Notes under the pieces: generated by a model
What the model saw: only the letters and a program-made list of their open reading frames with translations
Told to the model about the DNA's origin: nothing
The model's database searches: none
Assembly (NCBI GenBank): GCA_025059075.1
Contig: JANXDZ010000001.1
Coordinates: 125,686-189,685 of the forward strand
DNA: 64,000 bases
DNA from: Sulfolobales archaeon
GTDB taxonomy: Archaea > Thermoproteota > Thermoprotei_A > Sulfolobales > Desulfurococcaceae
Reading direction: 5' to 3'
Part shown: in pieces, positions 1-8,147 of the stretch
How the letters are laid out: every line of letters begins with the position of its first letter
Position numbering within the stretch: position 1 is the stretch's first letter
Made by a program: the position numbers and the translations under genes

Positions 1-711
1 TGGGCTATTCCCCTCCACATAGCTAAAGACGATTTATGTAGATTGCCCAGAGCTCTTACTACAATGTGGATGACTCCCTTCATATTAGTTTATTTAGCCA
101 CTTTAGCAACTCTCATAATGCTTGAGGAACAGGGCTACGTGGATGTCTTTAAGGGAATGGGCATTGTAGTAATTACGTTACTGCTCTTAAATAAAGTGGG
201 TAATCCAACATACTTAGTATGGAGCACTCCATTCACTGCACTAATTGTAAGTAAAATAAAGAACAAGTGGGCTAAGGCCTATTACGTCTTCTTCCACATC
301 CTTATAGTATTTGCTGCAGGATATCCTGAGCTATACTCAGCAGCAGTATTAGGGGAGAAGTACTTCTACATTGAGAACGTTAACCCTCTTGATCCAGGTG
401 TATGCCCACTTGACTCAAGCAAGTGTGACTTATGCTGGCTTAATGCTAGAGAACTATTAATCAAATCCTTTAGTGGACCTGGAGGAGAAGAGCTACTAAA
501 CTTTCTATTAAGCTTCTCTAGGAGATACATGCTCTTTGTCCATGAGGCTCTATATAGAAACGTCTATGTATTTAGACTAGCTACTACATTAATATATGTA
601 TCAACGCTTACTGCACTAATGCTACATATCTATGGCTCTAGTCAAAGGTTGTTTGAAAAACATTGGAGGCAATATATTAATAAAATTACTTCTTATATCC
701 TATCCTCCTAA
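1..711 (+). CDS. C-terminal part of a polytopic membrane protein, possibly a glycosyltransferase (partial at left edge)
   Basis: The reading frame is open from base 1 with no stop upstream, so the gene almost certainly begins outside the window; an internal TTG at 43 is unlikely to be the true start. The protein has several hydrophobic segments in its first 70 residues and another near the C-terminus, with a loop containing four cysteines around 140 to 152 (CPLDSSKC then CDLC) that could bind metal or form disulfides. The stretch GNPTYLVW followed by a hydrophobic run recalls the late transmembrane part of DUF2029/GPI-mannosyltransferase-like membrane glycosyltransferases, but this is only a resemblance. 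It converges on the adenosine-specific kinase gene and overlaps its 3' end by 26 bases. Function not established. Confidence 0.6.
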   Translation, partial: WAIPLHIAKDDLCRLPRALTTMWMTPFILVYLATLATLIMLEEQGYVDVFKGMGIVVITLLLLNKVGNPTYLVWSTPFTALIVSKIKNKWAKAYYVFFHILIVFAAGYPELYSAAVLGEKYFYIENVNPLDPGVCPLDSSKCDLCWLNARELLIKSFSGPGGEELLNFLLSFSRRYMLFVHEALYRNVYVFRLATTLIYVSTLTALMLHIYGSSQRLFEKHWRQYINKITSYILSS

Positions 712-1207
712 GGAACTCCCACCTCTCCTTCTTATCATCATTGCTTTCTACTCCTAGGGGGGGATGTCCATCCACTGCCCCCAAGATTGCTCTTCCCTGC
801 TCTGTTTCAGCTATCACTAATTCAACTGGGTTAGCTGTTGCTACAATTAAATTAACTACTTCAGGCACTTGTCTTAATGAGTTCAAGACATTTATTGGAT
901 ACGCATTCCTTATGTATAGGATGAAGTAATGGCCTCCCCCTATCTTTAAAGCTGAATCAATAGCTGTTTTAACGAGCTCTTCATCATTTCCATCATATCT
1001 AACAAGTCTCTTACCGCTAGCCTCTAGGAAAGCTAAACCGAACTTTATTCCAGGAACACTGTTTACGAGTGCTTCATAGATGTCTTCAACGCTTTTTATA
1101 AAATGCGTTCTCCCAACAATTACGTTAGATCCTTGGGGTATAGGAATCTGTACTACTTCAAGCTTCTTTAGAGACAATTTCCTCCACCTAGACATACTTC
1201 TATACAC
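686..1207 (-). CDS. Adenosine-specific kinase family protein
   Basis: The 173-residue protein matches the archaeal and thermophile adenosine-specific kinase family (PF04008) along its length. Visible conserved parts are [12 protein letters not shown] at about 54-65, the GND at 73-75, [19 protein letters not shown] at about 91-109, [13 protein letters not shown] near 122-134 and [12 protein letters not shown] at about 143-154. Members are small soluble proteins reported to bind adenosine; the physiological role is poorly defined. The first Met may be four residues upstream of the real start, since MSRWRKL (residue 5) is an equally good beginning. The 3' end overlaps the convergent membrane-protein gene. 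The upstream 550 bases hold no intact gene, so it probably has its own promoter. Confidence 0.85.
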   Translation of the reverse strand: MYRSMSRWRKLSLKKLEVVQIPIPQGSNVIVGRTHFIKSVEDIYEALVNSVPGIKFGLAFLEASGKRLVRYDGNDEELVKTAIDSALKIGGGHYFILYIRNAYPINVLNSLRQVPEVVNLIVATANPVELVIAETEQGRAILGAVDGHPPLGVESNDDKKERWEFLRRIGYKK

Positions 1208-1213
1208 AGGGTT

Positions 1214-1630
1214 TTAAAGAACTCCTGACGCTACCATAAACGTTGACACCGTATGTCTATTCAGAGTCCTTTCCATAATTGCTTTAAGCTCTAGTGAGCT
1301 TATTGTATCTCTTGGCTCTACGTACACCGTTTTAAACCATGGAGTGATGTCTTCATTACAATTGCTTCAATAGAGCTTTTAAAACGGGAACTTTATAGCT
1401 GTAGTTTCCATGCCAATAACGCTCCCAACTCTATTTACTTCCAACAGACCTCTAAAATCAGTTAGCTTCTACTGAAGGAAAATATGTCTAAGTATCAATC
1501 CACGCTAAAAGATGTGTATTAAAGACTCCCGAAATGGAGAAAACAAGTTGTAAGTTGTCTCAAGTACGTTGCTTAGAACAGCACTAAGAGCTTTAAGGTT
1601 AACTCTGAGATCGCCCACGCTTAGACATTA
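1214..1630 (-). pseudogene. Decayed protein-coding relic, family unrecognised
   Basis: Reading the minus strand from about 1630 to 1214 in one frame gives long protein-like runs interrupted by four stops. The first run has VNLKALSAVLSNVLETTY (about 1603-1550), the middle KLTDFRGLLEVNRVG (about 1475-1430), and the last FKTVYVEPRDTISSLELKA then IMERTLNRHTVSTFM, ending at a stop at 1214-1216. Keeping one frame through several stops is what an old gene with point mutations would look like. I do not recognise the family. The rest of the gap (1631-1764) shows nothing convincing. An alternative is chance similarity to coding composition. Confidence 0.35.
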
Positions 1631-1764
1631 GACTGAGCGAGGACTGAACCCAGCGAAAGCCAGGAATACATCTAAACCAATGAACTGCCCATAGGAACCC
1701 CTGCTCTGAAGGGGTAGAGAGGAGGTTGGGTAAAGTTAAGGAGTACTAACATCGAGCTCTATTG

Positions 1765-3201
1765 CTACATAGTTATTCCACTGAACAATCCTCCGAGGAA
1801 TATGTGTTCACTTATTACTTCCCTTGATATCTTTGAAGCTACTTTAGATCTATCTAAATCTTTAGCTATGTCCCTTGGAGCATATACTCTAACTAATACC
1901 GTTAGCTTTATCCCCTCTTTCTCAAGGAGTTCGGGAATGAATGCCCTTAGAGTATTTCTAACTCCTCCATTTATTGACTTACATAACTGTATATAGCTAT
2001 TGGGGATTGGCGGCAGAGGCCTTAGAGTACTCATGTTTATCCAGAATAAGTCAGCGCTATCGCTAAAACCTGTGTCCCTTAACTTCTCCCTTAACTCCTT
2101 CTCCATTGAATCTTTAAGCAGTTGACTATTCCTAATCATCAGTGCGCTAGTTACACCTATCAATTCCTTAGAGCCAACGCCTATTCTCTCCTCAATGAGC
2201 AGCTTCCACATATGCTTCCTTGACACTATGCTTTCAACGAGCATCTTAAGGCGTTTATCGCCTCGTTCTCTAGCAGTTGCCTCTCCATCGCTTATGACTG
2301 AGTAGTCGTTTAACTTAATGTACGCTCCTGGATCCCCTTTATAAAGGCTCCTAATAGCTTCACTATATTTGCCCGTATACTCATCTACAATCCTCATTAT
2401 TTCTTCAACTGTATAGCTATAGACAGTAGTTACTGGATGCATGTATACGTGGAGAAACATGTTTATCCTACTCCTCAAGTAACCCATTAATGCTCCAAGA
2501 GCTTTTTCCTCAAGGGCTATTTCAACATGATCCTCTGGGTTAACGTGGCTCAACTTTATTAAACGCTGATAATCTACATACCCATATTCATGAGTTCCAG
2601 TGTAGTAACTATCCCTCATTAGAAAGTCCATTACATCAGCTGGATAAACCCATTCCTTGATGGTAAGCCTGATTAGTGCTAAAGGAGCTTCGCTGGGCCT
2701 ATGTTCTCCAATAACCTTAAGCACAGGCTCTAGAAACCCCTGTTTCTCAAGGACTTCAGATATTTCACTATGCCTTATCAAGTACGCTCCTGCCTCCTCA
2801 TGATCCTTTATTGGATGCTGCTTACTCCAGTAAATGGCTTCCTCAAAAGCGTGTCCAAACGGCCCATGTCCTACGTCATGTAGTAAGCCTGAGACTCTAG
2901 CTACTTCAATTAATTCTTCAGCTTTAAAACTCCCTAAGTCTCCGTAATCCCCTAATTCTTCTACAAGTGCTTGAGAAAAGGCCCCAGCTAAGTGCATTAC
3001 TCCAATGCTGTGCTGAAACCTAGTGTGGTCAGCTCCTGGATAGACCATGTTTGCTAATTGAAGTTGCCTAATCCATCTAAGTCTCTGTAGCGGTGCTGAA
3101 TCTATTATTGGTTCTTCAATAATTTTGTTGAATTCAACGTAATTATATATAGGATCCCTTAGGAAGTTCCAGCCATACTTCCTGTAGACAGCGCTATACA
3201 A
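1765..3201 (-). CDS. HD-domain phosphohydrolase (dNTPase/SAMHD1-like)
   Basis: The 478-residue protein starts with the family signature of HD-superfamily triphosphohydrolases: PLQRLRWIRQLQLA at about 38-50 leads into RFQHSIG (61-67), which supplies the first metal-binding His, and LLHDVGHGPFGH (106-117), which holds the HD pair. A later D (within YPADVMDFLMRDSYY, about 195-210) fits the last metal ligand. Relatives include archaeal and bacterial deoxynucleotide triphosphohydrolases and the HD core of SAMHD1, which cleave dNTPs to nucleoside and triphosphate; the substrate of this one is not known. It stands alone between the decayed region and the divergent nikR gene, so about 125 bases of shared promoter DNA separate it from nikR. 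Confidence 0.85.
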   Translation of the reverse strand: MYSAVYRKYGWNFLRDPIYNYVEFNKIIEEPIIDSAPLQRLRWIRQLQLANMVYPGADHTRFQHSIGVMHLAGAFSQALVEELGDYGDLGSFKAEELIEVARVSGLLHDVGHGPFGHAFEEAIYWSKQHPIKDHEEAGAYLIRHSEISEVLEKQGFLEPVLKVIGEHRPSEAPLALIRLTIKEWVYPADVMDFLMRDSYYTGTHEYGYVDYQRLIKLSHVNPEDHVEIALEEKALGALMGYLRSRINMFLHVYMHPVTTVYSYTVEEIMRIVDEYTGKYSEAIRSLYKGDPGAYIKLNDYSVISDGEATARERGDKRLKMLVESIVSRKHMWKLLIEERIGVGSKELIGVTSALMIRNSQLLKDSMEKELREKLRDTGFSDSADLFWINMSTLRPLPPIPNSYIQLCKSINGGVRNTLRAFIPELLEKEGIKLTVLVRVYAPRDIAKDLDRSKVASKISREVISEHIFLGGLFSGITM

Positions 3202-3325
3202 CTATAACACCCATTAATACTAATAATGCTAGAAAGTACTTTATGAAAGTGTTTTATAAACTTAGTGAACTTATTTAAGGCTTTGCAACTATATTAGTCA
3301 AGGCGACGCGAATACGGCGTCTACC

Positions 3326-3733
3326 TTGCCACCAGGATCTGGGAGGAAGTTTGGAATATACTTACCTAAGGACATTGAAAGGGATTTAAACCATCTTGTA
3401 AAGGAGCTAAACTTAAGTAGTAAGTCAAAGCTTTTCCAGGAGGCATTAAGGCTCTTTATAGTTGAAAACAAGTGGAGAATCGTTCGTGGAAGAATAGCTG
3501 GTGCAATAGGGCTACTGTATAACCATGATATTGGAGGAACTGATGAAATGATTACAAGGATACAGCATAAGTACATTGATGTAATAGTTTCATCAATTCA
3601 CGTTCACTTAGATGAAGAAAAATGCTTACTAACAATAATTGTTAGAGGCGATGTCAATAGAGTAAAGGAACTATACAAGGAACTTCATGGAGTTACAGGA
3701 GTACTCTTAATGAGGCCCGTTTTTCTTGAGTAG
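3326..3733 (+). CDS. nikR: NikR nickel-responsive transcriptional regulator
   Basis: The 135-residue protein has an N-terminal ribbon-helix-helix DNA-binding segment (RKFGIYLPKDIERDLNHL, 7-24) and a C-terminal ACT-like metal-sensing domain. The four nickel ligands of the family are present with exact spacing: His81, His92, His94 and Cys100, matching E. coli NikR His76/87/89/Cys95. The start is TTG at 3326; no ATG or GTG lies upstream in frame close by, and the RHH begins right after it. The gene stands directly before a nickel transporter operon, and an inverted repeat lies between them (see 3758-3785), so it very probably represses that operon when nickel is plentiful. Confidence 0.92.
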   Translation: MPPGSGRKFGIYLPKDIERDLNHLVKELNLSSKSKLFQEALRLFIVENKWRIVRGRIAGAIGLLYNHDIGGTDEMITRIQHKYIDVIVSSIHVHLDEEKCLLTIIVRGDVNRVKELYKELHGVTGVLLMRPVFLE

Positions 3734-3757
3734 TACCTGAGAGAAACTTATATAAAA

Positions 3758-3785
3758 GTGCACCTTATTTTAAATAATGGTGCAC
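3758..3785. promoter_or_regulatory. Probable NikR operator with overlapping TATA box for the nickel transporter operon
   Basis: A perfect 7-bp inverted repeat GTGCACC (3758-3764) and GGTGCAC (3779-3785) is separated by 14 bases. A TATA box (TTATATAAA, 3749-3757) directly precedes it, so a repressor bound here would cover the transcription start. NikR is known to bind inverted repeats with spacers of similar size, and its gene ends 24 bases upstream. The nikM ATG is at 3791, so the mRNA leader would be very short. Confidence 0.75.
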
Positions 3786-3790
3786 TATAA

Positions 3791-4399
3791 ATGCACATAC
3801 CAGATGGAGTGCTCTCAATAGAAGTCATTGCGTTGACTTACTTAGCTTTAGCGGGAGTAGCTTATGCTGCTTTCTCAAGGATCTCTAGGATCTGGAGTAG
3901 TAGTCTTGCTGGAAAGACTTCATCTATAGCTGTAGTAGTATTTGTAACCCAAATGATTAACTGGCCTATACCTGGAGGCACAAGCTTACACTTCGTTGGA
4001 GGAGCTCTCAGCGGCATAATACTTGGGCCCTGGATAGGCTTTATAGCTATGCTAATAGTCCTCCTGATTCAAGCACTCATATTCCACGATGGAGGGTTGA
4101 CAGCCCTTGGAGCAAATGCAATAAACATGGCTGTAGTTGCAGTATTCAGTGGCTACATGTTGTATAGAGCGCTTAACAAGAGAAGTGCTTGGATAGCTGG
4201 CTTTACATCAGGCTGGCTGAGCGTTTCTCTAGCTGGAACTCTTTGCGGAATAGAGCTATGGCTATCAAACCCCATCTCCATAACTCCATTGATAGTCATG
4301 GCTCTATGGCATGCAGCGCTAGGGGGAATTGAAGGGGCTATAACTGCTTCAGCAGTAGTTTATGTTAAAAAGAAAGCTCCACAAGTTATTGAGGTATAG
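3791..4399 (+). CDS. nikM: NikM/CbiM, substrate-binding membrane component of an ECF nickel transporter
   Basis: The 202-residue protein begins MHIPDGVLS, the hallmark N-terminus of the CbiM/NikM family, in which the free amino group, His2 and a second His coordinate Ni(II) or Co(II). About six membrane segments follow, with further family motifs (NWPIPGGTSLHFVGGAL, about 58-74; TALGANAINMAV, about 103-114). The component captures the metal and works with NikN, NikQ and the ATPase NikO, whose genes follow without gaps. The neighbouring NikR gene and operator point to nickel rather than cobalt. No cobalamin biosynthesis genes are adjacent, which also favours nickel. Confidence 0.9.
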   Translation: MHIPDGVLSIEVIALTYLALAGVAYAAFSRISRIWSSSLAGKTSSIAVVVFVTQMINWPIPGGTSLHFVGGALSGIILGPWIGFIAMLIVLLIQALIFHDGGLTALGANAINMAVVAVFSGYMLYRALNKRSAWIAGFTSGWLSVSLAGTLCGIELWLSNPISITPLIVMALWHAALGGIEGAITASAVVYVKKKAPQVIEV

Positions 4400-4403
4400 T
4401 ACG

Positions 4404-4694
4404 GTGAAGTTATTGCGCTGGCCTATAGTAGTCGTAGTACTAATATTGATTAGCCCACTCTTTGGAATATACTTAGCCGACTTAGTTAAATACCATGAGC
4501 CCTTAGACATAGCTATTGAAATGCTTGGCTTAGAGGAGTGGGAGGATAAGTGGCCTTTAAAGGATTACTCGATCCCTGGACTAGATCCATACTTAGGCTA
4601 CATTGCATCAGGATTTATCGGGGCAGGGGCAATAGCTTTAACGATCTTTATACTAGACAAGGCTTTAACATATGTAGGGAAGAGGAGGAGTTGA
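4404..4694 (+). CDS. nikN: NikN-like (PDGLE-domain) component of the nickel transporter
   Basis: A small membrane protein with two hydrophobic segments, one near the N-terminus (PIVVVVLILISPLFGIYLADLV) and one near the C-terminus, flanking an extracytoplasmic loop with the PDGLE-like pattern (PLDIAIEMLGLEEW then PLKDYSIPGL). This is the arrangement of NikN/CbiN-type accessory subunits that accompany NikM. I place the start at GTG 4404, just after the nikM stop, because a GAGGT ribosome-binding site lies 8 bases upstream; an ATG at 4362 inside nikM is also in frame. The stop overlaps the nikQ start (TGATG). Confidence 0.75.
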   Translation: MKLLRWPIVVVVLILISPLFGIYLADLVKYHEPLDIAIEMLGLEEWEDKWPLKDYSIPGLDPYLGYIASGFIGAGAIALTIFILDKALTYVGKRRS

Positions 4695-5449
4695 TGAATT
4701 TACCGAGAACTATAGAGGAGTTCTTAGATAAATCAATTAAGTCACTAAGCTTTTTCGAGCACATGGATATAAAGGCTGATCCAGCAATAGCCATCGCGGC
4801 ATCTTTCATCAGTATAGTTCTAGTATCTACTTCAAGTAGCTTTATGTTTATTATATTGAACACAGCTTTTTCAATGATGATCATTTTGATGAGTGGAGGA
4901 GACTTATGGAAGTCTGCTGGATTAATAAAGCCAGCCCTAGTGTTTGCAGTTATCTTAGGCTCTCCATACATAGTTCAATCAATTATAGGAGATTTAACAG
5001 GCTTAGTCAGCTTCTCTATTCTTATAGCTAAAATAACGGCCGCTATGCTCAGGCTTGTTTCACTAATGAGCGTCATTGGTTGGAGTGGAGTCATATATGG
5101 ATTAATAGAGCTAAGAGTTCCAAAACCCTTAGTAGAACCAGTGTACTTCTTCAGTAAGTTTGCTCCACTAATGACTAGAGATCTATCAAAGCTACTGATG
5201 GCCCGTGAATCAAGAAATATAGGTAAGAGTAAGCTAAGTGATTTATTTAATGTAGTTGGAGAAGTAATTGTAAGAGGCATAGAAAGAGGAAATAAGCTGT
5301 CTAAAGCTTTAGAGGCTAGAGGCCTTAGTGAAAGGCCTTTAATTAGGCATGTTGCTAAAGTAAACTATAAGGCCACTTTAATGCTCATACTCATACTACT
5401 TCTAGAGACATGTTTCTACATATCATTAGGTGTAAGGAAATGGTTTTAG
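4694..5449 (+). CDS. nikQ: NikQ/CbiQ, transmembrane (T) component of the ECF nickel transporter
   Basis: The likely start is the ATG at 4694, which overlaps the nikN stop and has a strong AGAGGAGGAG ribosome-binding site just before it; an in-frame upstream ATG at 4550 lies deep in nikN and is improbable. The 251-residue protein has several hydrophobic helices and the cytoplasmic coupling region of ECF T components: MARESRNIGKSKLSDL (about 173-188) and KALEARGLSERP (about 209-220), which carry the two short A-R-G/S type coupling motifs that contact the ATPase. It would couple ATP hydrolysis by NikO to nickel release from NikM. Confidence 0.88.
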   Translation: MNLPRTIEEFLDKSIKSLSFFEHMDIKADPAIAIAASFISIVLVSTSSSFMFIILNTAFSMMIILMSGGDLWKSAGLIKPALVFAVILGSPYIVQSIIGDLTGLVSFSILIAKITAAMLRLVSLMSVIGWSGVIYGLIELRVPKPLVEPVYFFSKFAPLMTRDLSKLLMARESRNIGKSKLSDLFNVVGEVIVRGIERGNKLSKALEARGLSERPLIRHVAKVNYKATLMLILILLLETCFYISLGVRKWF

Positions 5450-6135
5450 AGCTGCGAAATGTAAGCTATGTTTATCCAAATAACGTTGTTGCACTTAGCA
5501 ATGTAAGCACTGAATTTAATGAAGGAGAAGTAACATGCATTATGGGTCCAGGGGGCTCAGGTAAAACAACATTACTATTGGTTGCATCATGTATATTAAG
5601 CCCTGCTAGTGGAGAAGTGCTGCTTAATGGAGTTCCCTTATGCAGTCTTCTCCCAGGGGTTAGAAGGAGAATCGGCATACTATTCCAGGATCCAGATGAC
5701 ATGCTCTTCAACCCAACAGTTTACGATGAACTTGCTTATGCTTTAAGGCAGTTGATCAGCGATGAAGCTAAAGTCATGAGCATAGTTATGGATGTATCTA
5801 ATAGGCTTGGAATAAGCCACTTACTCAAAAGATCTACGTTTGCCTTAAGTGGAAGCGAGAAGAGGAGGGTTGCCTTAGCATCTATACTTACATATGATCC
5901 AGATATATTACTGTTAGATGAACCCACAGGCGATTTAAGCATTAAAGATAAGTTGTCGTTACTTAAGCTACTGAAGAATATGAAGATGCTTGGAAAGACT
6001 ATTGTCATAGCCACTCACGATTATGCTTTCGCAAAGAATATAGCGGATCAAGTGTTGATTTTAAATAATGGTAGGGTAGTTGTTAAAGGAGGCTTAGAAG
6101 TATTTACTAGAGAGATCTTCTTGAAATATCTCTAA
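5440..6135 (+). CDS. nikO: NikO/CbiO, ATPase of the ECF nickel transporter
   Basis: ABC-type ATPase of 231 residues if started at ATG 5440, which has AAGGA a few bases before it and overlaps the nikQ end by 10 bases; an ATG at 5410 would add ten residues. All hallmarks are visible: Walker A GPGGSGKTT (about 36-44), Q-loop LFQDPDDMLF (about 80-90), ABC signature LSGSEKRR (about 134-141), Walker B ILLLDEPTGDLS (about 157-168) and the switch His in ATHDYAFA. The DPDD after the Q-loop is typical of ECF A components. It completes the nikM-N-Q-O operon under NikR control. Confidence 0.9.
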   Translation: MVLELRNVSYVYPNNVVALSNVSTEFNEGEVTCIMGPGGSGKTTLLLVASCILSPASGEVLLNGVPLCSLLPGVRRRIGILFQDPDDMLFNPTVYDELAYALRQLISDEAKVMSIVMDVSNRLGISHLLKRSTFALSGSEKRRVALASILTYDPDILLLDEPTGDLSIKDKLSLLKLLKNMKMLGKTIVIATHDYAFAKNIADQVLILNNGRVVVKGGLEVFTREIFLKYL

Positions 6136-6158
6136 CTAATAGTTAGCTTAGAGCGTAT

Positions 6159-6671
6159 CTATGCGTATCTAATCCTAGTTGGTGTACTAAGTATGTTTGA
6201 GAGTATGGCTTCATAGTCTCTCACTTTTTCGCCAAGAAATCTTTGCTCTCTCTTAGGAACTACAGCAACAACTACTTCACTTCCATCAGGTAGCCAGACA
6301 GAGTTTACTGCTGCCAATGTAGCTGGCGAAATTACTTGCTCTATGATCTTTCTCCTATCAATGCTCCACTCAACTAACTTAATAAATAAACTCGTCTCTT
6401 CACTCAACTTCTTACTAACTTTCTCTAGGGCCACGTAGCTTCCAACACCTTCCACTACAATTACTACATGTTTACCGCTTTTAGCGGCCTTTCTATAAAT
6501 TGCCTCCTTAAGTTCCTTAACTGAATCCTCTAAATCCATTAACTGCCTCATTATGGGGATTTCAAAGTTCTTTACAGCTCCACTATCAACAATTCTCTGG
6601 CATCTGGGGCACAGCATGCCGCTCTTTATACAGATCTTGTCTAGAGGATACTTCAATTCCTCTAACCACAC
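6159..6671 (-). CDS. NusA-like protein with N-terminal zinc-binding motif and KH-like region
   Basis: A 170-residue soluble protein. The N-terminus has the pattern KICIKSGMLCPRCQRIV, with three cysteines that could form part of a zinc site. The middle is a helical and alpha/beta stretch, and the C-terminal half has a KH-like segment (RRKIIEQVISPATLAAVN followed by VWLPDGSEVVVAVVP). Short crenarchaeal proteins of this build are annotated as NusA-like transcription factors; I assign it on that resemblance. The annotated GTG start at 6671 may be five codons early, because TTG at 6656 gives LKYPLDKI, a common beginning. It lies downstream of the tRNA-Asp 3' half on the same strand. Confidence 0.55.
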   Translation of the reverse strand: MWLEELKYPLDKICIKSGMLCPRCQRIVDSGAVKNFEIPIMRQLMDLEDSVKELKEAIYRKAAKSGKHVVIVVEGVGSYVALEKVSKKLSEETSLFIKLVEWSIDRRKIIEQVISPATLAAVNSVWLPDGSEVVVAVVPKREQRFLGEKVRDYEAILSNILSTPTRIRYA

Positions 6672-6754
6672 AGCATCCTTAAGCTCTCAAAATACGCATT
6701 CTGGTATATTAGCTGTTTCCTAGATAAGATCTATTGAGTAACTTTAGTAGAGAG

Positions 6755-6789
6755 CGCCGCCGCCGGGATTTGAACCCGGGTCACGGGCT
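6755..6789 (-). tRNA. tRNA-Asp(GUC), 3' half of a split tRNA (positions 38-73)
   Basis: On the minus strand this encodes A38, the 3' anticodon-stem strand GCCCG (6788-6784), variable TGAC, a T arm CCGGG-TTCAAAT-CCCGG, acceptor strand CGGCGGC (6762-6756) and discriminator G73 (6755). No D arm or 5' acceptor strand precedes it. The missing 5' acceptor GCCGCCG and anticodon-stem strand CGGGC occur at 40277-40310 with anticodon GTC. G73 and the TGAC variable loop are typical of tRNA-Asp. The halves assemble into a full cloverleaf with all stems paired. A TATA-like ATTTATAAGG on the minus strand (about 6838-6847) supports independent transcription. Confidence 0.92.
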
Positions 6790-6814
6790 CTCTACGCGCG
6801 CCTTACCGCCGTCC
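6790..6814 (-). other. Trans-splicing leader of the tRNA-Asp 3' half
   Basis: Precedes the 3' half. Bases 6814-6806 read GGACGGCGG on the minus strand and are perfectly complementary to CCGCCGTCC (40326-40334) behind the 5' half. Closer to the exon, GCGC (6799-6796) pairs with GCGC at 40318-40321, and GTAG (6795-6792) can pair with C32-T33-G34-T35 of the 5' half as the 4-bp central helix of a BHB. The 3' bulge is then AG|A, with cleavage after 6790. Confidence 0.88.
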
Positions 6815-6866
6815 TGAAGGAAGGTATTTTATGAAGCCTTATAAATGTTTCCTATATCGAATTTAC

Positions 6867-8147
6867 TCAACTCTTCTTAGAGTATTTCTTAACGTATGAC
6901 GTAACTTCTCTCGCCCTTGGACCAGCTAAGAAGTTGATCATCTCATCAGTTAGTCCGTATGCAATGGATATCTTTGCAGCATACTCTGGGTTATTCTGGA
7001 AAACAATGTATAGGTATGGCAATACTTCTGTAGTAAAGCTTCTCTTAGACATAAGGAGTCTATGTGAAAACACTTCAGCAATAGCTGTTCTCAACTCCCT
7101 AGCCCTTCTTGCTTTAAACACTAAGTCAAGTCTTTCAGGTCTAGTGAACTTAGCCCAGTGAAACTTAGTGATCTTCCTAGATAGCGCTACACCTGGGCCA
7201 GCCATATCCATTACGTATGTAAGTAAATCCCAGTTCCCAGTTCTAATTATCCTACCCCTATATACGTCAGCTCTACTGAGAGCTTCATAAGCCCTCCAAA
7301 CTTCCTCTGGGTCACTGAAGTAAGTTGGAATATGTTCATTGATCCACAAGAACATCTGTTCGTAATCTATGTTAGACTGTAAGAGAGCGTTTCTAGCCAT
7401 CCAAGCATACCTAGAGTTAAATAAGTTCCTCAATGCCTCAAAGGGAGCATACTCCCTATTCCTGTATGCAGCCATAGCTTCAACTAAGGATACAGTTACT
7501 TTGCCATAGGCTTCACCTATAGCCTGTAAGTCATTGATAGCGCTTCTCAAATCTCCTTCACTTCTATCAGCAATAACTCTTAATGCATCGTCTTCACAAA
7601 CTATTTTCTCTAAACCACAGATCTTCTTTAATGCTATAACTACGTCAGTATTCCTAAGCCTTCTGACTTCAATCATTTTAGCTGAATCTCTAAGGGGCTT
7701 AAGGTCGTGGATCCAGGGGTTATTTGCAGTCATTACTATAGGCCATTTAGTTCCCTCAATTAATTGTAGTATAGCTTCTACTCCACCTTTATCTGCCAGC
7801 CCAGAGAGTCCATCTATTTCATCCAATAATACGATCTTTCCTCTTCCAAAGAGGCTTCTTTGAAGCGATGAAGCTAAAGCAATTCTCTCAATATCCTCCC
7901 TCCTCCTAAAGTCACTTGCATTCATTTCAACTAGCTCTAAACTCATGTCTTTAGCCAATGCTTCAACTAAACTAGTCTTACCACAGCCAGCTGGTCCGTA
8001 CAATAGCACTGCTTTCTTATCAAGAGTCTTTCCAGATAGCCACTGCTTAATCCACGACAGTAATTCATTTTTAGCACTCTCTTGATCTACAACTTCGCTT
8101 AAGCTCTTTGGCCTATGCTTTATAGTCCAGGGAAGCTTTCTATCCAT
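6867..8147 (-). CDS. rfcL: Replication factor C large subunit
   Basis: The 426-residue AAA+ protein carries Walker A GPAGCGKTS (51-59), Walker B IVLLDEIDGLSG (about 105-116) and sensor region MTANNP. This is the archaeal RFC large subunit, which with four small subunits loads the PCNA clamp onto primer-template DNA. The C-terminal third is helical and of typical length. The start ATG overlaps the last base of the upstream rfcS stop region, so the two subunits form one operon on the minus strand. The tRNA-Asp 3' half follows downstream on the same strand, with its own promoter near 6840. Confidence 0.93.
   Translation of the reverse strand: MDRKLPWTIKHRPKSLSEVVDQESAKNELLSWIKQWLSGKTLDKKAVLLYGPAGCGKTSLVEALAKDMSLELVEMNASDFRRREDIERIALASSLQRSLFGRGKIVLLDEIDGLSGLADKGGVEAILQLIEGTKWPIVMTANNPWIHDLKPLRDSAKMIEVRRLRNTDVVIALKKICGLEKIVCEDDALRVIADRSEGDLRSAINDLQAIGEAYGKVTVSLVEAMAAYRNREYAPFEALRNLFNSRYAWMARNALLQSNIDYEQMFLWINEHIPTYFSDPEEVWRAYEALSRADVYRGRIIRTGNWDLLTYVMDMAGPGVALSRKITKFHWAKFTRPERLDLVFKARRARELRTAIAEVFSHRLLMSKRSFTTEVLPYLYIVFQNNPEYAAKISIAYGLTDEMINFLAGPRAREVTSYVKKYSKKS

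Noticed and set aside
1640-1740. Possible structured RNA (GC-rich, GAGG and CCCC runs)
   Set aside because: No extended helix, box motif or match to SRP or RNase P RNA could be found by eye.
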